Counted from the stretch's first letter, positions 14,645 to 22,107 are shown. The stretch is 22,107 nucleotides of DNA from JAICIG01 sp035532215 (GCA_035532215.1 DATKRK010000054.1:1-22107), one strand, 5' to 3'. Notes: generated from the sequence alone by a model not told the origin. Numbers and translations: made by a program.

Positions 14645-16414
14645 TCATTCCGAAAAACCAATCGGGCCTTGAATGTTGCGACATTCCAGTTTCATACGCC
14701 GGCACGGGTCGTCGGCGACCGTCGTTGATCGAAATTCGCGATGTCCCGTATGCCCTTGCAAGCGACCAAAGAGGTAGAATTCCAGGTCGTTTGGCTCATA
14801 GACATCGTCGCCCGGACGAAGCGGCGCGTGTTGCAGGGGCGTTCCCTCAACCAGATACGGCGTGACGAGCACGAGCAACTCCTTCTCCTGCATATTGCCG
14901 GTTGTATTGCTAAAGAACGGCCCGATATACGGCAAGTCGCCGAGGCCGGGAATGCGCGTCGCCTGATTACTCAGCGTCACGCTCAACAGGCCCGCCATGG
15001 CCAGCGTCTGCCCTTCTCGCAGTTCCACCACCGTATGAGCGTTGCGGGTATTGAGTCCCGGGACGCGGGTGCCGGAAAGTTCGATGCCCAGCGCGAAGTC
15101 GATCGTGCTGACTTCGGGATCGACCGACAGGCGGATCGTGTCACCGTCGAGAATGTAAGGCACGAACGTGAGCTGAACGCCGAATTTCTTCCACTGGACG
15201 GTAATCGTGGCCGGTCCGCCGCCGGCGCCCGATTGCGGAACAGGGACCGGAAACTCGCCGCCGGCGAGAAAGCGGGCTTCGTGCCCGTTCATGGCGACGA
15301 GGTTCGGCTCGGCCAGAATCTTCAGCAGCGAGTTCTGCCTGAGAAGGCTGAACAGCGCCTGGTAGCCGGAGTTTTGCAAGACGCCGAACGCGGTGGTCGG
15401 CGACGCCGCAACCACATTCGTCGCCGCGTTTCCGAGCAAGCCGGCGCCGGTGGCGTTCGACACCGCGGTGGTGACCGAGTTGAGCTTGGAGCCGAACATT
15501 CGACCGCTGCCGTCGGAGAATAACATGTCCGACCCGATTTGCCGCAGCGCCGTACGGTTGAGTTCGGCGATCTGCACCTTAAGCAGCACTTGCTGCGGCC
15601 CGGGCACGCGAAGCAGGTTGACGACTTCGGGACCTTGCGCGTTGGCAGTCGCCGCCTGGGCGAGCCCGCTCGGCGGCGAACTGAGCGGGCTTGGCGCCGC
15701 GTCTCCCTGTCCCGAGGAGCTGCTTCGGGGAAGGCCCTTCTGGATGACTTGTAGGATACGCGCGATTTGCGCACTGTCGCGGGCCTGCCCCTCGACGACC
15801 AGATTCTCTCCCAACTGGGCGATGCGAACCTCGGCGTCGGGAAACAATTCGCGAATTCGCGCCCCCAGCAGGCGCAGATCGTAGACCACGTGCACCTCGT
15901 AACTGTACGTCTGCTGGTTGATCGTGGTCACGACCAGATCGGTGACCCCGATTTTCTTGCCGAGCAGGCGGATGTGCCGAGGGTCGAGCACTTCGTAATC
16001 GACGATCTCGGGGTCTCCCACGGCAATCATGGCCTGTCCGGTTTCCTTGGTTGGATCTGCTTGAACCAGGTCTTCTTTGAGAACGAGCAATCTTCCCTGA
16101 CCTCGGACGACCTCGAACATCGCGTCGTTCTCCGTGAGGCTGTCAATGAACGACGACGCTGCGCGCCAGCGCTGATTCGCCGCCGGCGCTTTGCGCGGCA
16201 CGGCGGGAAGCTGCGGCTCAAAGCCGCCGATCAGCGGTTCGGGTGTTGCGGGCGGCAAGGGCGGCAAGGGCGGCTGAATCAACTCGATTCCGTCCGGAGG
16301 CTGAGCGCGCGCCGAGTTCGAAAACCCGAGTTGAATCAGGCAGCTTCCGACGACGAGAGCCGCAGTTCGAAAGCGAATCGCGGGAAAAAGGGCCGATTGC
16401 ATGATCCGATGCAT
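14645..16414 (-). CDS. rcpA: Tad outer-membrane secretin (RcpA/CpaC)
   Basis: A secretin of about 589 residues that forms the outer-membrane channel for the Tad pilus. The start is set at 16414 because it begins the signal peptide (MHRIMQSALFPAIRFRTAAL, then VVGSCLIQLGFSNSARA-Q); an in-frame ATG at 16522 would add 36 polar residues and ATG 16402 would trim four. Domains: T2SS/T3SS pilus N-terminal domain (VVRGQGRLLVLKEDLVQADP to RHIRLLGKKIGVTDLVV), a BON-like region (RIRELFPDAEVRIAQLGENL, VVEGQARDSAQIARILQVIQ), then the secretin core (VLLKVQIAELNRTALRQIGS, LAEPNLVAMNGHEARFLAGG, EFPVPVPQSG, LTFVPYILDGDTIRLSVDPE, GLGDLPYIGPFFSNTTG, KELLVLVTPYLVE). It leads the minus-strand block and is followed at 14 bp by the Gly-rich protein. 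Confidence 0.95.
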   Translation of the reverse strand: MHRIMQSALFPAIRFRTAALVVGSCLIQLGFSNSARAQPPDGIELIQPPLPPLPPATPEPLIGGFEPQLPAVPRKAPAANQRWRAASSFIDSLTENDAMFEVVRGQGRLLVLKEDLVQADPTKETGQAMIAVGDPEIVDYEVLDPRHIRLLGKKIGVTDLVVTTINQQTYSYEVHVVYDLRLLGARIRELFPDAEVRIAQLGENLVVEGQARDSAQIARILQVIQKGLPRSSSSGQGDAAPSPLSSPPSGLAQAATANAQGPEVVNLLRVPGPQQVLLKVQIAELNRTALRQIGSDMLFSDGSGRMFGSKLNSVTTAVSNATGAGLLGNAATNVVAASPTTAFGVLQNSGYQALFSLLRQNSLLKILAEPNLVAMNGHEARFLAGGEFPVPVPQSGAGGGPATITVQWKKFGVQLTFVPYILDGDTIRLSVDPEVSTIDFALGIELSGTRVPGLNTRNAHTVVELREGQTLAMAGLLSVTLSNQATRIPGLGDLPYIGPFFSNTTGNMQEKELLVLVTPYLVEGTPLQHAPLRPGDDVYEPNDLEFYLFGRLQGHTGHREFRSTTVADDPCRRMKLECRNIQGPIGFSE

Positions 16415-16631
16415 AGCCGGTTGTTGTCGATTCGCGTTCGAATCATCGCCGTCGTTAATCTGCTTGCCATTCCTGATCCCTTCGCTAGCCACGGCGTTCG
16501 TTACATTCGGCAAATCCGTCATTCTCTCGTGAGATGAATTAACCCCGCAGGAAAGATCCCCAACCGTCTCAGGAACGATCCTAGCAACGCCCTCGGCCGG
16601 CGTGCGAAATCAAGCGCGCGAAATCGCTCGA

Positions 16632-16647
16632 ATGCGGCTCGCCGCAT
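16632..16647. promoter_or_regulatory. Palindrome ATGCGGC-N2-GCCGCAT upstream of flp2
   Basis: A perfect 7-bp-arm palindrome with a 2-bp centre, containing the 12-bp core also found at 4788-4799. It lies about 100 bp upstream of the sigma-54-like element of flp2, a suitable place for an activator site. Function is inferred. Confidence 0.4.
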
Positions 16648-16745
16648 GGCGCTGGCTGTGCGCACGATTGCCAAACGCGAAATCATCGGACGCTCGCTTG
16701 ACGGACTCCTTCGCCTAATCTCGGGCCGGTTTGCGCTTTTGGCCG

Positions 16746-16762
16746 TGGAACAAACTTTGCTT
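16746..16762 (+). promoter_or_regulatory. Candidate sigma-54 promoter of flp2
   Basis: TGGAACAAACTTTGCTT has GG and GC exactly 10 bases apart and matches TGG and TTGCT of the sigma-54 consensus. The flanking string TTTGCGCTTTTGGCCG is shared with the flp1 promoter region. The match is somewhat weaker than at flp1. Confidence 0.5.
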
Positions 16763-16806
16763 CGCTTTGAGCTTGGTGCTTTTTACAAATTGCAAGGAGT
16801 CCTGTC

Positions 16807-17030
16807 ATGCACGAGTTCATCGTCTCCGTCCGTAAGCTGTTGGGTTCGAAACCGGCGCCACGATCGTCGACTACGGCTTGATGGTCGCGCTGATCGCAGT
16901 CGTATGCTTGACCGCGGTCAGACTCTTGGGCGCCAAGCTGAATGCTATTTTCAATCAAATCGCCGCCGCGGTCCAAGGCTCGCAGAAGCGCAATTCGGCC
17001 GTCCCGGTGAACGGACGCAGCGGCGCCTGA
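16807..17030 (+). pseudogene. Second flp pilin gene, disrupted by a one-base frameshift
   Basis: Begins with ATG after CAAGGAGTCCTGTC, matching the flp1 translation start. The first 14 codons read MHEFIVSVRKLLGS; in that frame translation stops at TGA 16879-16881. Moving to the other frame restores TGATIVDYGLMVALIAVVCL, then TAVRLLGAKLNAIFNQIAAA and a tail of about 19 residues (VQGSQKRNSAVPVNGRSGA) ending TGA 17028-17030. Between the shared Lys and the Gly-Ala-Thr site, flp1 has 18 bases and this copy 17, so one base is missing near 16843-16855. The processing-site Glu is Asp here (IVDYG). Either a real pseudogene, a very recent loss, or a sequencing error. Confidence 0.8.
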
Positions 17031-17044
17031 TGCGCACATGCCCG

Positions 17045-17056
17045 CCCCCCCCCCCC
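17045..17056. repeat. 12-base poly-C tract upstream of the hybrid kinase
   Basis: Twelve consecutive C residues, flanked by CCCG and GCGG, 41 bp before the ATG of the hybrid histidine kinase and 14 bp after the flp2 end. Long homopolymers of this kind are prone to slippage and can cause phase-variable expression; they are also a common place for sequencing length errors. Confidence 0.85.
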
Positions 17057-17096
17057 GCGGTTGTGAACCGGCGCCGTTCGCCCGCATGAGGGTTCC

Positions 17097-20000
17097 ATGA
17101 TTCCGACCGCCGAATGTCAGCCGCCTCTGAGAACGCCGGCGGAGCAGCAAGATCTGCACGAGCCGTTTCGACAGTTGGCCGATTCCATGCGAGAAGCGGC
17201 CTGGCTGACCGGGGCCGATTCGGCGAAAGCGCTGCTTTACGTCAACCCCGCCTACGAATCGATCTGGGGACGCAGCGCATCCAGCCTGTACGAGGCGCCG
17301 AATTCGTGGCTGGAGGGCGTTCATGGCGACGATCGCGATCGGGTGCGGCAAACCGCTGCAATCGCCACGGAAGAAAAGCCTTTCGGATGCGAGTATCGCG
17401 TCGTGCGTCCGGACGGCGCGCCGCGCTGGATCCGGCATCGCGGCTTTCCGCTGCGCGACGCGGCGGGCGTCGTGCGAGCCTATGCGCACGTCGGTCACGA
17501 CGTCACCGACCGGCATGCCGCCGAACAGGCCCTGGCGGAACGCGAGCAGGAAATCCGCACGCTCCTCGATTCGCTGGCGGAAGGCGTCTTCGGGCTGGAT
17601 CTCGAGGGCAAGTGTACGTTCAGCAACGCCGCCTGCCGGCGCCTCTTGGGGTATGCCGCTGCTGAAGACGTGCTCGGCAAATCGATGCACGAAATCTTGC
17701 AGCACGGCGATCGCGATGGAACGCCGATGCCCGCCGAGGAATGTCCGATTTGCCAGACGCTTTGCGGAGGGCAGGAATCGCACGCCGACGACCAGGTCTT
17801 TCGCCGACGCGACGGAACGTCATTCGCCGCCGAGTATTGGTCGCACCCGATTCGCAAGGGCGGCGCGCGCGCCGGATGCGTGGTGAGCTTCCTCGATATC
17901 ACGTTACGCGTCGAAGCGGCCGCCGAACTCGACCGCTTCTTCAAGCACCCGCTGACGCCCATGGCCGTGTTGGGGTTCGATGGGTATTTCAAGAATATCA
18001 ATCCGGCGTTCGAGCACATCTTCGGTTATTCCCGAGACGAGTTGCTGCGAATGCCGTTTCTGGAGCCAGTCCATCCCGACGACTGCGAACGAGTCGCCGC
18101 CGAAGCAGAGAGGGTCATCGGCGGCAATCGCCGCAGCGAGGTCGAATTTCGCGTCCGCCGCAAAGACGGGTCCTACATCTGGATGTCTTGGAACGCAGTT
18201 CCGTTTGTGGAGCAACAGGCGTTCTATGTCATCGGTCACGATGTCACCGACCGTCACTTGATCCAGGACGCCTTGGTCGAACAAGCCCGGTTGGCCGCAC
18301 TGCGGGGCGCCGTCGGACTGACGCTCAACAGCGAATCGACGCTGCGCGAGATGTTGCAAAAGTGTTCGGAGGCGCTGGTCGAATATCTTGGTGCAGCTTT
18401 GGGGCGCATCTGGACGCTGAATCCCGTCGATAACGTTCTGGAGCTTCAGGCCAGCGCCGGTCTCTATACGCACATCGACGGCCCTCACGGGCGAATTGCC
18501 TTGGGCCAGTACAAAATCGGCCTGATCGCACAGGAGCGCAAGCCGCACCTGACCAACGCCGTCATCGGAGATCCGCTCATTCACGACCAGGAGTGGGCGA
18601 AACGAGAAGGGTTGGTTTCCTTCGCCGGCTATCCGTTGCTCATCGACAATCACGTCGTCGGGGTGATCGGGCTGTTCAGCCGCAAGCCGATGACCGAGGT
18701 CTCGCTTGCAGCGGTCGGTTCCGTGGCCGATGCCATCGCCCTGGGAATCCAGCGCATGCGAGCCGAAGTAGAACGGCAGACTTTCGTCTCGCTCGTCGAA
18801 AACTCGAATGACTTCATTGGAATGGCAGGGGTGGACGGCCGCGTACTCTACCTCAACGACGCCGGACTGCGCCTGATCGGCCGGCAGCGAAAAAACGGCG
18901 CCTTGGATTTCCGCATCGAAGATTGTAGCCCTCCGGAATGGAATCGCCGGCTGCGCGAGGAAATCCTTCCGCAAATTTTGAAGGAGGGGCAGTACGTCGG
19001 AGATTGCCAATTGCTCGATCACCGGACCGGCAAGCCGATCGACGTCCTGCTGAACGGGTTTCTCATCCGCGACGCGGGCACGCAAAAGCCGGCGTGCATG
19101 GCAGCCACGATGCGAAACATTACCGATCTGAAGCGCAACGAGCGCGAGTTGCTGCAAGCCAAAGAGGCCGCCGAGGCCGCCAACCAGGCCAAGAGCGAAT
19201 TCCTGGCCAACATGAGCCATGAAATCCGCACGCCGATGAACGGCGTCATCGGCTTGACGAGCCTGGTCCTCGACACCCCCCTGGCCAAGGAACAGCGGCA
19301 ATATCTGAACGGGGTGATGCTCTCGGCCGAAGCGCTGTTGAAAATCATCAACGACATCCTCGATTTCTCCAAGATCGAAGCCGGCCGATTGGAACTGGAG
19401 AAAATCGATTTCGATCTCCGCGAGACGCTGGGCAACACGATGCGCACGCTGGCCGTGCGCGCCCATGAAAAAGGCCTGGAATTGCTCTACGACGTGCGGC
19501 CCGAGGCGCCCGACGCGCTCGTTGGCGATCCGGCCCGGCTCTGGCAAGTGCTCGTGAATCTGGTGGGCAATGCCATCAAGTTCACCGATCAAGGCGAGGT
19601 CTCGGTCACGGTCTCCGTCGAGTCGTTGGAAGCCGAGGCGGTCTGTCTGCAGTTCACGGTGCGCGACACCGGCATTGGCATTCCGGCCGACAAGCAGCAG
19701 GCGCTGTTCAAGCCCTTTTCTCAGGTCGACAGTTCGATGTCGCGCAAGTACGGCGGCACCGGCCTGGGGTTGGCTATCTCGGCGCAGATCATCGAGATGA
19801 TGCAGGGCCGGATCTGGTTCGAGAGCGAATTAGGCCAGGGAAGCCAATTTCATTTCACGGCCCGGTTCGAACGCCGCACGACTCCGCTGGCCAAACGCGC
19901 TGCGTTGTCCCCCTCCTGTCTCGCAGGGCGGCGCGTCGTGGTGGTCGACGACAACGCCACGAATCGCCTGATCTTGCACAACATGCTCACGCACTGGGGC

Positions 20001-20765
20001 ATGCGGCCCGAGGAAGCCGATGGCGGAAACGCCGGCCTGGACGCGCTGCGGGCCGCCTACCAGGCCGGAGATCCGTTCTCGCTGATTCTGCTCGACGTGA
20101 TGATGCCCGTCATGGACGGCTTTGTCGTGTTGGAGCGCATCCGGCAGATGCCCGATGTCGACCGTCCGGTGATCATGATGTTGAGCTCGCGCGACCAGCC
20201 GGGCGACTCCGCACGGGCCCACGAGTTGGGCGCCGCCGCGTACATCGTCAAGCCCGTCCGGCCTGCGGAACTCTTGGAGGCGATCACGAGGGCGTTGGGC
20301 GTTTCGATTGGGCCGGGCGCCGAGCGCCAGGCGCCGCCGTCTGCGACCGCCGGGCCGCCGGCGGGCGCGGGGCTGCGAATCCTCGTGGCCGAGGACAACC
20401 CGATCAATCAAATGCTCGCCGTGCGAATCCTGGAAAAGGCGGGGCACAGCGCGGCAGTGGCCAGCAACGGCGAAGAGGCGTTGGCCGCCGTCGCGCGCGA
20501 GACTTTCGACCTGGTGCTGATGGACGTCCAGATGCCCGTCATGGATGGCTTCGAGGCCACGGCGCTCATTCGCCAGCAGGAAAAGGAGACCGGCCGGCGC
20601 CTGCCCATCATCGCCATGACCGCGCATGCCATGAAGGGCGACCGCGAGCGCTGTCTGGAAGCCGGCATGGACGGCTACGTGGCCAAGCCCGTGCAAAAAC
20701 AAGAGTTGTTCGACGCCATTGCCGCCGCCGTGCCCGCTTTGCGGCAAAACGGCGGCCAGAGATGA
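17097..20765 (+). CDS. Hybrid sensor histidine kinase, PAS-PAS-PAS-GAF-PAS-HisKA-HATPase-REC-REC
   Basis: A 1222-residue cytoplasmic hybrid kinase; no membrane helices or signal peptide. Domains in order: PAS about 20-140, PAS 150-275, PAS 280-395 (ending FYVIGHDVTDRH), GAF 405-555 (ALVEYLGAALGRIWTL, FAGYPLLIDNHVVGVIGLFS), PAS 560-685, HisKA with phospho-acceptor His 708 in FLANMSHEIRTPMNGVIGL, HATPase with N-box Asn 825 (LVNLVGNAIKF), G-boxes RDTGIGIP and YGGTGLGLAIS, REC1 with Asp 1000 (LILLDVMMPVMDG), REC2 with Asp 1143 (LVLMDVQMPVMDG). All key residues are present. It lacks its own HPt domain, which is supplied by the next gene. The GAGG ribosome site lies six bases before the ATG. A 12-C tract upstream and the adjacent flp2/secretin promoters suggest a role in controlling surface attachment (inference). 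Confidence 0.95.
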   Translation: MIPTAECQPPLRTPAEQQDLHEPFRQLADSMREAAWLTGADSAKALLYVNPAYESIWGRSASSLYEAPNSWLEGVHGDDRDRVRQTAAIATEEKPFGCEYRVVRPDGAPRWIRHRGFPLRDAAGVVRAYAHVGHDVTDRHAAEQALAEREQEIRTLLDSLAEGVFGLDLEGKCTFSNAACRRLLGYAAAEDVLGKSMHEILQHGDRDGTPMPAEECPICQTLCGGQESHADDQVFRRRDGTSFAAEYWSHPIRKGGARAGCVVSFLDITLRVEAAAELDRFFKHPLTPMAVLGFDGYFKNINPAFEHIFGYSRDELLRMPFLEPVHPDDCERVAAEAERVIGGNRRSEVEFRVRRKDGSYIWMSWNAVPFVEQQAFYVIGHDVTDRHLIQDALVEQARLAALRGAVGLTLNSESTLREMLQKCSEALVEYLGAALGRIWTLNPVDNVLELQASAGLYTHIDGPHGRIALGQYKIGLIAQERKPHLTNAVIGDPLIHDQEWAKREGLVSFAGYPLLIDNHVVGVIGLFSRKPMTEVSLAAVGSVADAIALGIQRMRAEVERQTFVSLVENSNDFIGMAGVDGRVLYLNDAGLRLIGRQRKNGALDFRIEDCSPPEWNRRLREEILPQILKEGQYVGDCQLLDHRTGKPIDVLLNGFLIRDAGTQKPACMAATMRNITDLKRNERELLQAKEAAEAANQAKSEFLANMSHEIRTPMNGVIGLTSLVLDTPLAKEQRQYLNGVMLSAEALLKIINDILDFSKIEAGRLELEKIDFDLRETLGNTMRTLAVRAHEKGLELLYDVRPEAPDALVGDPARLWQVLVNLVGNAIKFTDQGEVSVTVSVESLEAEAVCLQFTVRDTGIGIPADKQQALFKPFSQVDSSMSRKYGGTGLGLAISAQIIEMMQGRIWFESELGQGSQFHFTARFERRTTPLAKRAALSPSCLAGRRVVVVDDNATNRLILHNMLTHWGMRPEEADGGNAGLDALRAAYQAGDPFSLILLDVMMPVMDGFVVLERIRQMPDVDRPVIMMLSSRDQPGDSARAHELGAAAYIVKPVRPAELLEAITRALGVSIGPGAERQAPPSATAGPPAGAGLRILVAEDNPINQMLAVRILEKAGHSAAVASNGEEALAAVARETFDLVLMDVQMPVMDGFEATALIRQQEKETGRRLPIIAMTAHAMKGDRERCLEAGMDGYVAKPVQKQELFDAIAAAVPALRQNGGQR

Positions 20766-20900
20766 GATTCGGCCGCGACGCTGCGCGGCGGCCCGAGGAA
20801 TATCCCTGGTGAATGAGAAACCGGAAGCAGAGACCGACAGCGCGGCGCCTGCCGCGTCACGATAACGCAGATGTGGAAACCTTTCGAACAGGAGAAGACC

Positions 20901-21287
20901 ATGAACGGCCCTAATTCGCAAACGACTGCCTTTGGCGATGCAGACCAGGATCCGTTGGCGGGCGATCCGGAGCTGCGGAAAGAATTAGCCGCAATGTTCC
21001 AGGAAGACGCTCCGAAGCAGCTCGCCCAGATCCGCGCGGCCGTGAACAATCACGATGGTTCCGCGCTTAAGGTGGCGGCGCATACGTTGAAAGGCTCGAT
21101 CGGAGTCTTCAAGGATTTGGCCGCTTACGAGGCCGCCTTGCGAATGGAAAACATCGGCCGAGACGCCGATTGGCCGCCGGCCGAAGACGCCTGGCAAAAC
21201 CTGAACGCAGAGGTGGCGCGACTGTTGACTGTCGTGGCGGCGTTCGCCGGGCGCGAAGCAGCGCCGGCTTCAGGCGGATCGAGTTGA
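20901..21287 (+). CDS. Stand-alone HPt phosphotransfer protein
   Basis: A 128-residue protein with the HPt signature AAHTLKGSIGVF: His 61 is the phosphorylated residue, followed by K64-G65-S66 as in BarA/TorS-type HPt domains. Preceding helices read ELRKELAAMFQEDAPKQLAQ and IRAAVNNHDGSALKV; after it comes DLAAYEAALRMENIGRD. ATG 20901 is chosen over an in-frame ATG at 20871 because AGGAGAAG sits just upstream. It lies 135 bp after the hybrid kinase, which has two receiver domains but no HPt; together they would form a His-Asp-His phosphorelay. No DNA-binding response regulator is encoded in the window, so the final output is unknown. Confidence 0.92.
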   Translation: MNGPNSQTTAFGDADQDPLAGDPELRKELAAMFQEDAPKQLAQIRAAVNNHDGSALKVAAHTLKGSIGVFKDLAAYEAALRMENIGRDADWPPAEDAWQNLNAEVARLLTVVAAFAGREAAPASGGSS

Positions 21288-21339
21288 GGCGACGACCGTC
21301 GCCCGACCTCGTCGGCGACCCACGCGGAGAAACCGAACT

Positions 21340-21915
21340 ATGCCCCACGATGCCCTCGGAACGCCGTCGCTCGCCGCGCGGGGCGAAACGGCGCCAAGCG
21401 AGTTCGACCGGTTCTTCGAGAACACGCCCAGCCCGATGATCGTGGCCGACTTCGACGGCTCCATGAAACGCGTCAACCGCGCCTGCGAGCGTTTGGCGGG
21501 ATTCACGGCCGACGAGCTGCGGGCCGCTCCGTTTGCCAACTTCATCCATCCGGATGACCGTGAGACGGCAGAGTTGGCGATCCTGGAGATGGCGGCGACC
21601 GGCGTCGGCCGCGAAGTGGACGTCCGCGTGCTCTGCAAGGACGGCTCTTTCAAATGGACGGAGTGGACCGGAACGCCATTTACCGAGCGGCAAATATTTT
21701 ATCTGATCGGCAAGGACGTGACCGACCGCCACATTGCCGAAGAGGAACTCAACCGCTTCTTCGAGCCGTCGCTCAACCCGATGTTCGTGGGCGGATTCGA
21801 TGGCATGGTCAAGCGGTTCAATCCAGCGCTGGCGCAACTGACCGGCTACTCGCGAGAGGAAATTCTTTCGCGCCCCATCGCCAGTTTCTCCCATCCCGAG
21901 GATCTGCCGGCGTAA
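21340..21915 (+). pseudogene. Multi-PAS sensor gene truncated by IS66-family insertion
   Basis: The first 191 codons of a sensor protein. PAS1 spans about 20-130 (DRFFENTPSPMIVADFDGSM, FIHPDDRETAELAILEMA, QIFYLIGKDVTDRH) and PAS2 begins at 139 (NRFFEPSLNPMFVGGFDGMV, GYSREEILSRPIASFSHPED) but breaks off after HPEDLPA. The stop codon TAA (21913-21915) is formed by the first bases of the inserted element (GTAA at 21912), and the rest of PAS2 is missing. Both PAS domains resemble the third PAS of the hybrid kinase, sharing D/N-R-F-F, F-D-G-x-x-K and D-V-T-D-R-H. The original gene was probably another histidine kinase or diguanylate-cyclase-type sensor. A truncated soluble PAS product may still be made. 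Confidence 0.8.
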
Positions 21916-22107
21916 CCGTTCACGCGCCGGGGAGGAGCGAGGCGACGGGTTGACCGCGGAAGTGGGCGCGGAAGTGGGCTTCGACAGCGGCTGTCAGGTA
22001 GCTGAAGATCGAGCGGCCTTGCAGGCGGCACGTCTCGCTGACGGTCAGCATCCGCTCGATGAAACGGCTGCCCGAGGCACTCTGCGTCCCGAAGGATAGC
22101 TTGCGGT
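21912..22107 (-). mobile_element. IS66-family insertion sequence, one end (continues past window)
   Basis: The boundary is set at 21912, where the PAS frame breaks and the sequence GTAACCGTTCACGCGCC begins. IS66 elements have terminal repeats starting GTAAGCG-like, and this end lies just past the transposase stop, as expected for the right terminus. IS66 insertions duplicate 8 bp of target; the 8 bases before the boundary are CTGCCGGC (21904-21911), which should reappear at the far end outside the window. Confidence 0.7.
21920..22107 (-). CDS. IS66-family transposase (TnpC), C-terminal fragment
   Basis: The last 62 residues of an IS66 transposase, read on the minus strand from the window edge to TGA at 21922-21920: RKLSFGTQSASGSRFIERML, TVSETCRLQGRSIFSYLTAA, then VEAHFRAHFRGQPVASLLPGA. 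The motif G-T-Q-S-x-x-G-S-R-F-I-E-R-M-L-T-V followed by C-R-x-Q-G-R-x-x-x-x-Y/F-L-T-A-A is diagnostic for this family's C-terminus. A 12-bp tandem duplication (21956-21967 and 21968-21979) yields the repeated AHFR-AHFR, a probable small expansion. Catalytic residues lie outside the window. Confidence 0.9.
   Translation of the reverse strand, partial: RKLSFGTQSASGSRFIERMLTVSETCRLQGRSIFSYLTAAVEAHFRAHFRGQPVASLLPGA

Larger units (their letters stand above)
16523..16806. other. Divergent control region between the secretin block and the second flp locus
   Basis: Non-coding. It contains GTGCGAAATCAAGCGCGC (16602-16619), near-identical to the flp1 upstream segment; the palindrome ATGCGGC-TC-GCCGCAT (16632-16647); TTTGCGCTTTTGG and a GG-N10-GC element (16746-16762); and the ribosome site AAGGAG before ATG 16807. 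No clear promoter for the secretin gene was found. Confidence 0.6.

Noticed and set aside
16547..16562. A GG-N10-GC spacing on the minus strand before the secretin gene
   Set aside because: Only the invariant dinucleotides fit; the flanks (GGGG and CCTGC) are far from the sigma-54 consensus and it has no counterpart elsewhere.
17904..19592. A 562-codon open frame on the minus strand inside the hybrid kinase
   Set aside because: It lies fully antisense to a gene with intact kinase motifs; its composition (His, Gln, Arg, Asp-rich) is typical of an antisense shadow in GC-rich DNA.

Overview
The window looks like part of a chromosome from a high-GC Gram-negative bacterium. A planctomycete of the Pirellulales type fits best, judging by the protein flavour, the Tad locus layout and the secreted LamG-like protein, but this is an inference from style and not from a marker gene. 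Both edges are insertion sequences: the 3' tail of an IS630-type transposase on the left (3-134) and the 3' end of an IS66-type element on the right (21912-22107).

Left third (319-4682): a small lipoprotein, then a copper/RiPP-type cassette. This consists of a Tat-signal, nine-cysteine precursor peptide (916-1347), a DUF692/MNIO modification enzyme (1464-2405) and a DUF2063 partner (2402-3313, overlapping by 4 bp). It matches the bufferin (BufABC) logic but has an unusual precursor: every neighbouring cysteine pair is spaced C-x5-C, and a strong hairpin separates precursor from enzymes. A 133-aa soluble protein that resembles pieces of an RND efflux porter follows, then a secreted concanavalin-fold protein.

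Middle (5128-16522): a Tad (tight adherence) pilus locus in two convergent blocks whose stops are 5 bp apart. The plus-strand block is flp, a decayed flp copy, cpaB/rcpC, an ICMT-like membrane methyltransferase, tadA/cpaF, tadB, tadC, two TadE-like pseudopilins and a TadG-like protein. The minus-strand block is the secretin rcpA/cpaC, a secreted Gly-rich protein with a faint OmpA-like stretch, and a TadD-like TPR lipoprotein. No prepilin peptidase (tadV/cpaA) and no cpaE/tadZ is present in the window.

Right third (16807-22107): a second flp gene broken by a one-base frameshift, then a 12-C homopolymer, a 1222-aa hybrid histidine kinase (PAS-PAS-PAS-GAF-PAS-HisKA-HATPase-REC-REC), a stand-alone HPt protein, and a multi-PAS gene cut off by the IS66 insertion. 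Both flp genes carry upstream a GG-N10-GC element of sigma-54 type within otherwise shared promoter sequence, and dyads of the form GCGGC-N2-GCCGC lie further upstream. This suggests that pilin transcription is sigma-54/activator controlled and perhaps linked to the neighbouring phosphorelay.

The points most worth following up are the variant MNIO RiPP cassette, the paralogous sigma-54-like flp promoters with one intact, one frameshifted and one vestigial pilin, the methyltransferase inside the Tad operon, and the poly-C tract in front of the hybrid kinase.
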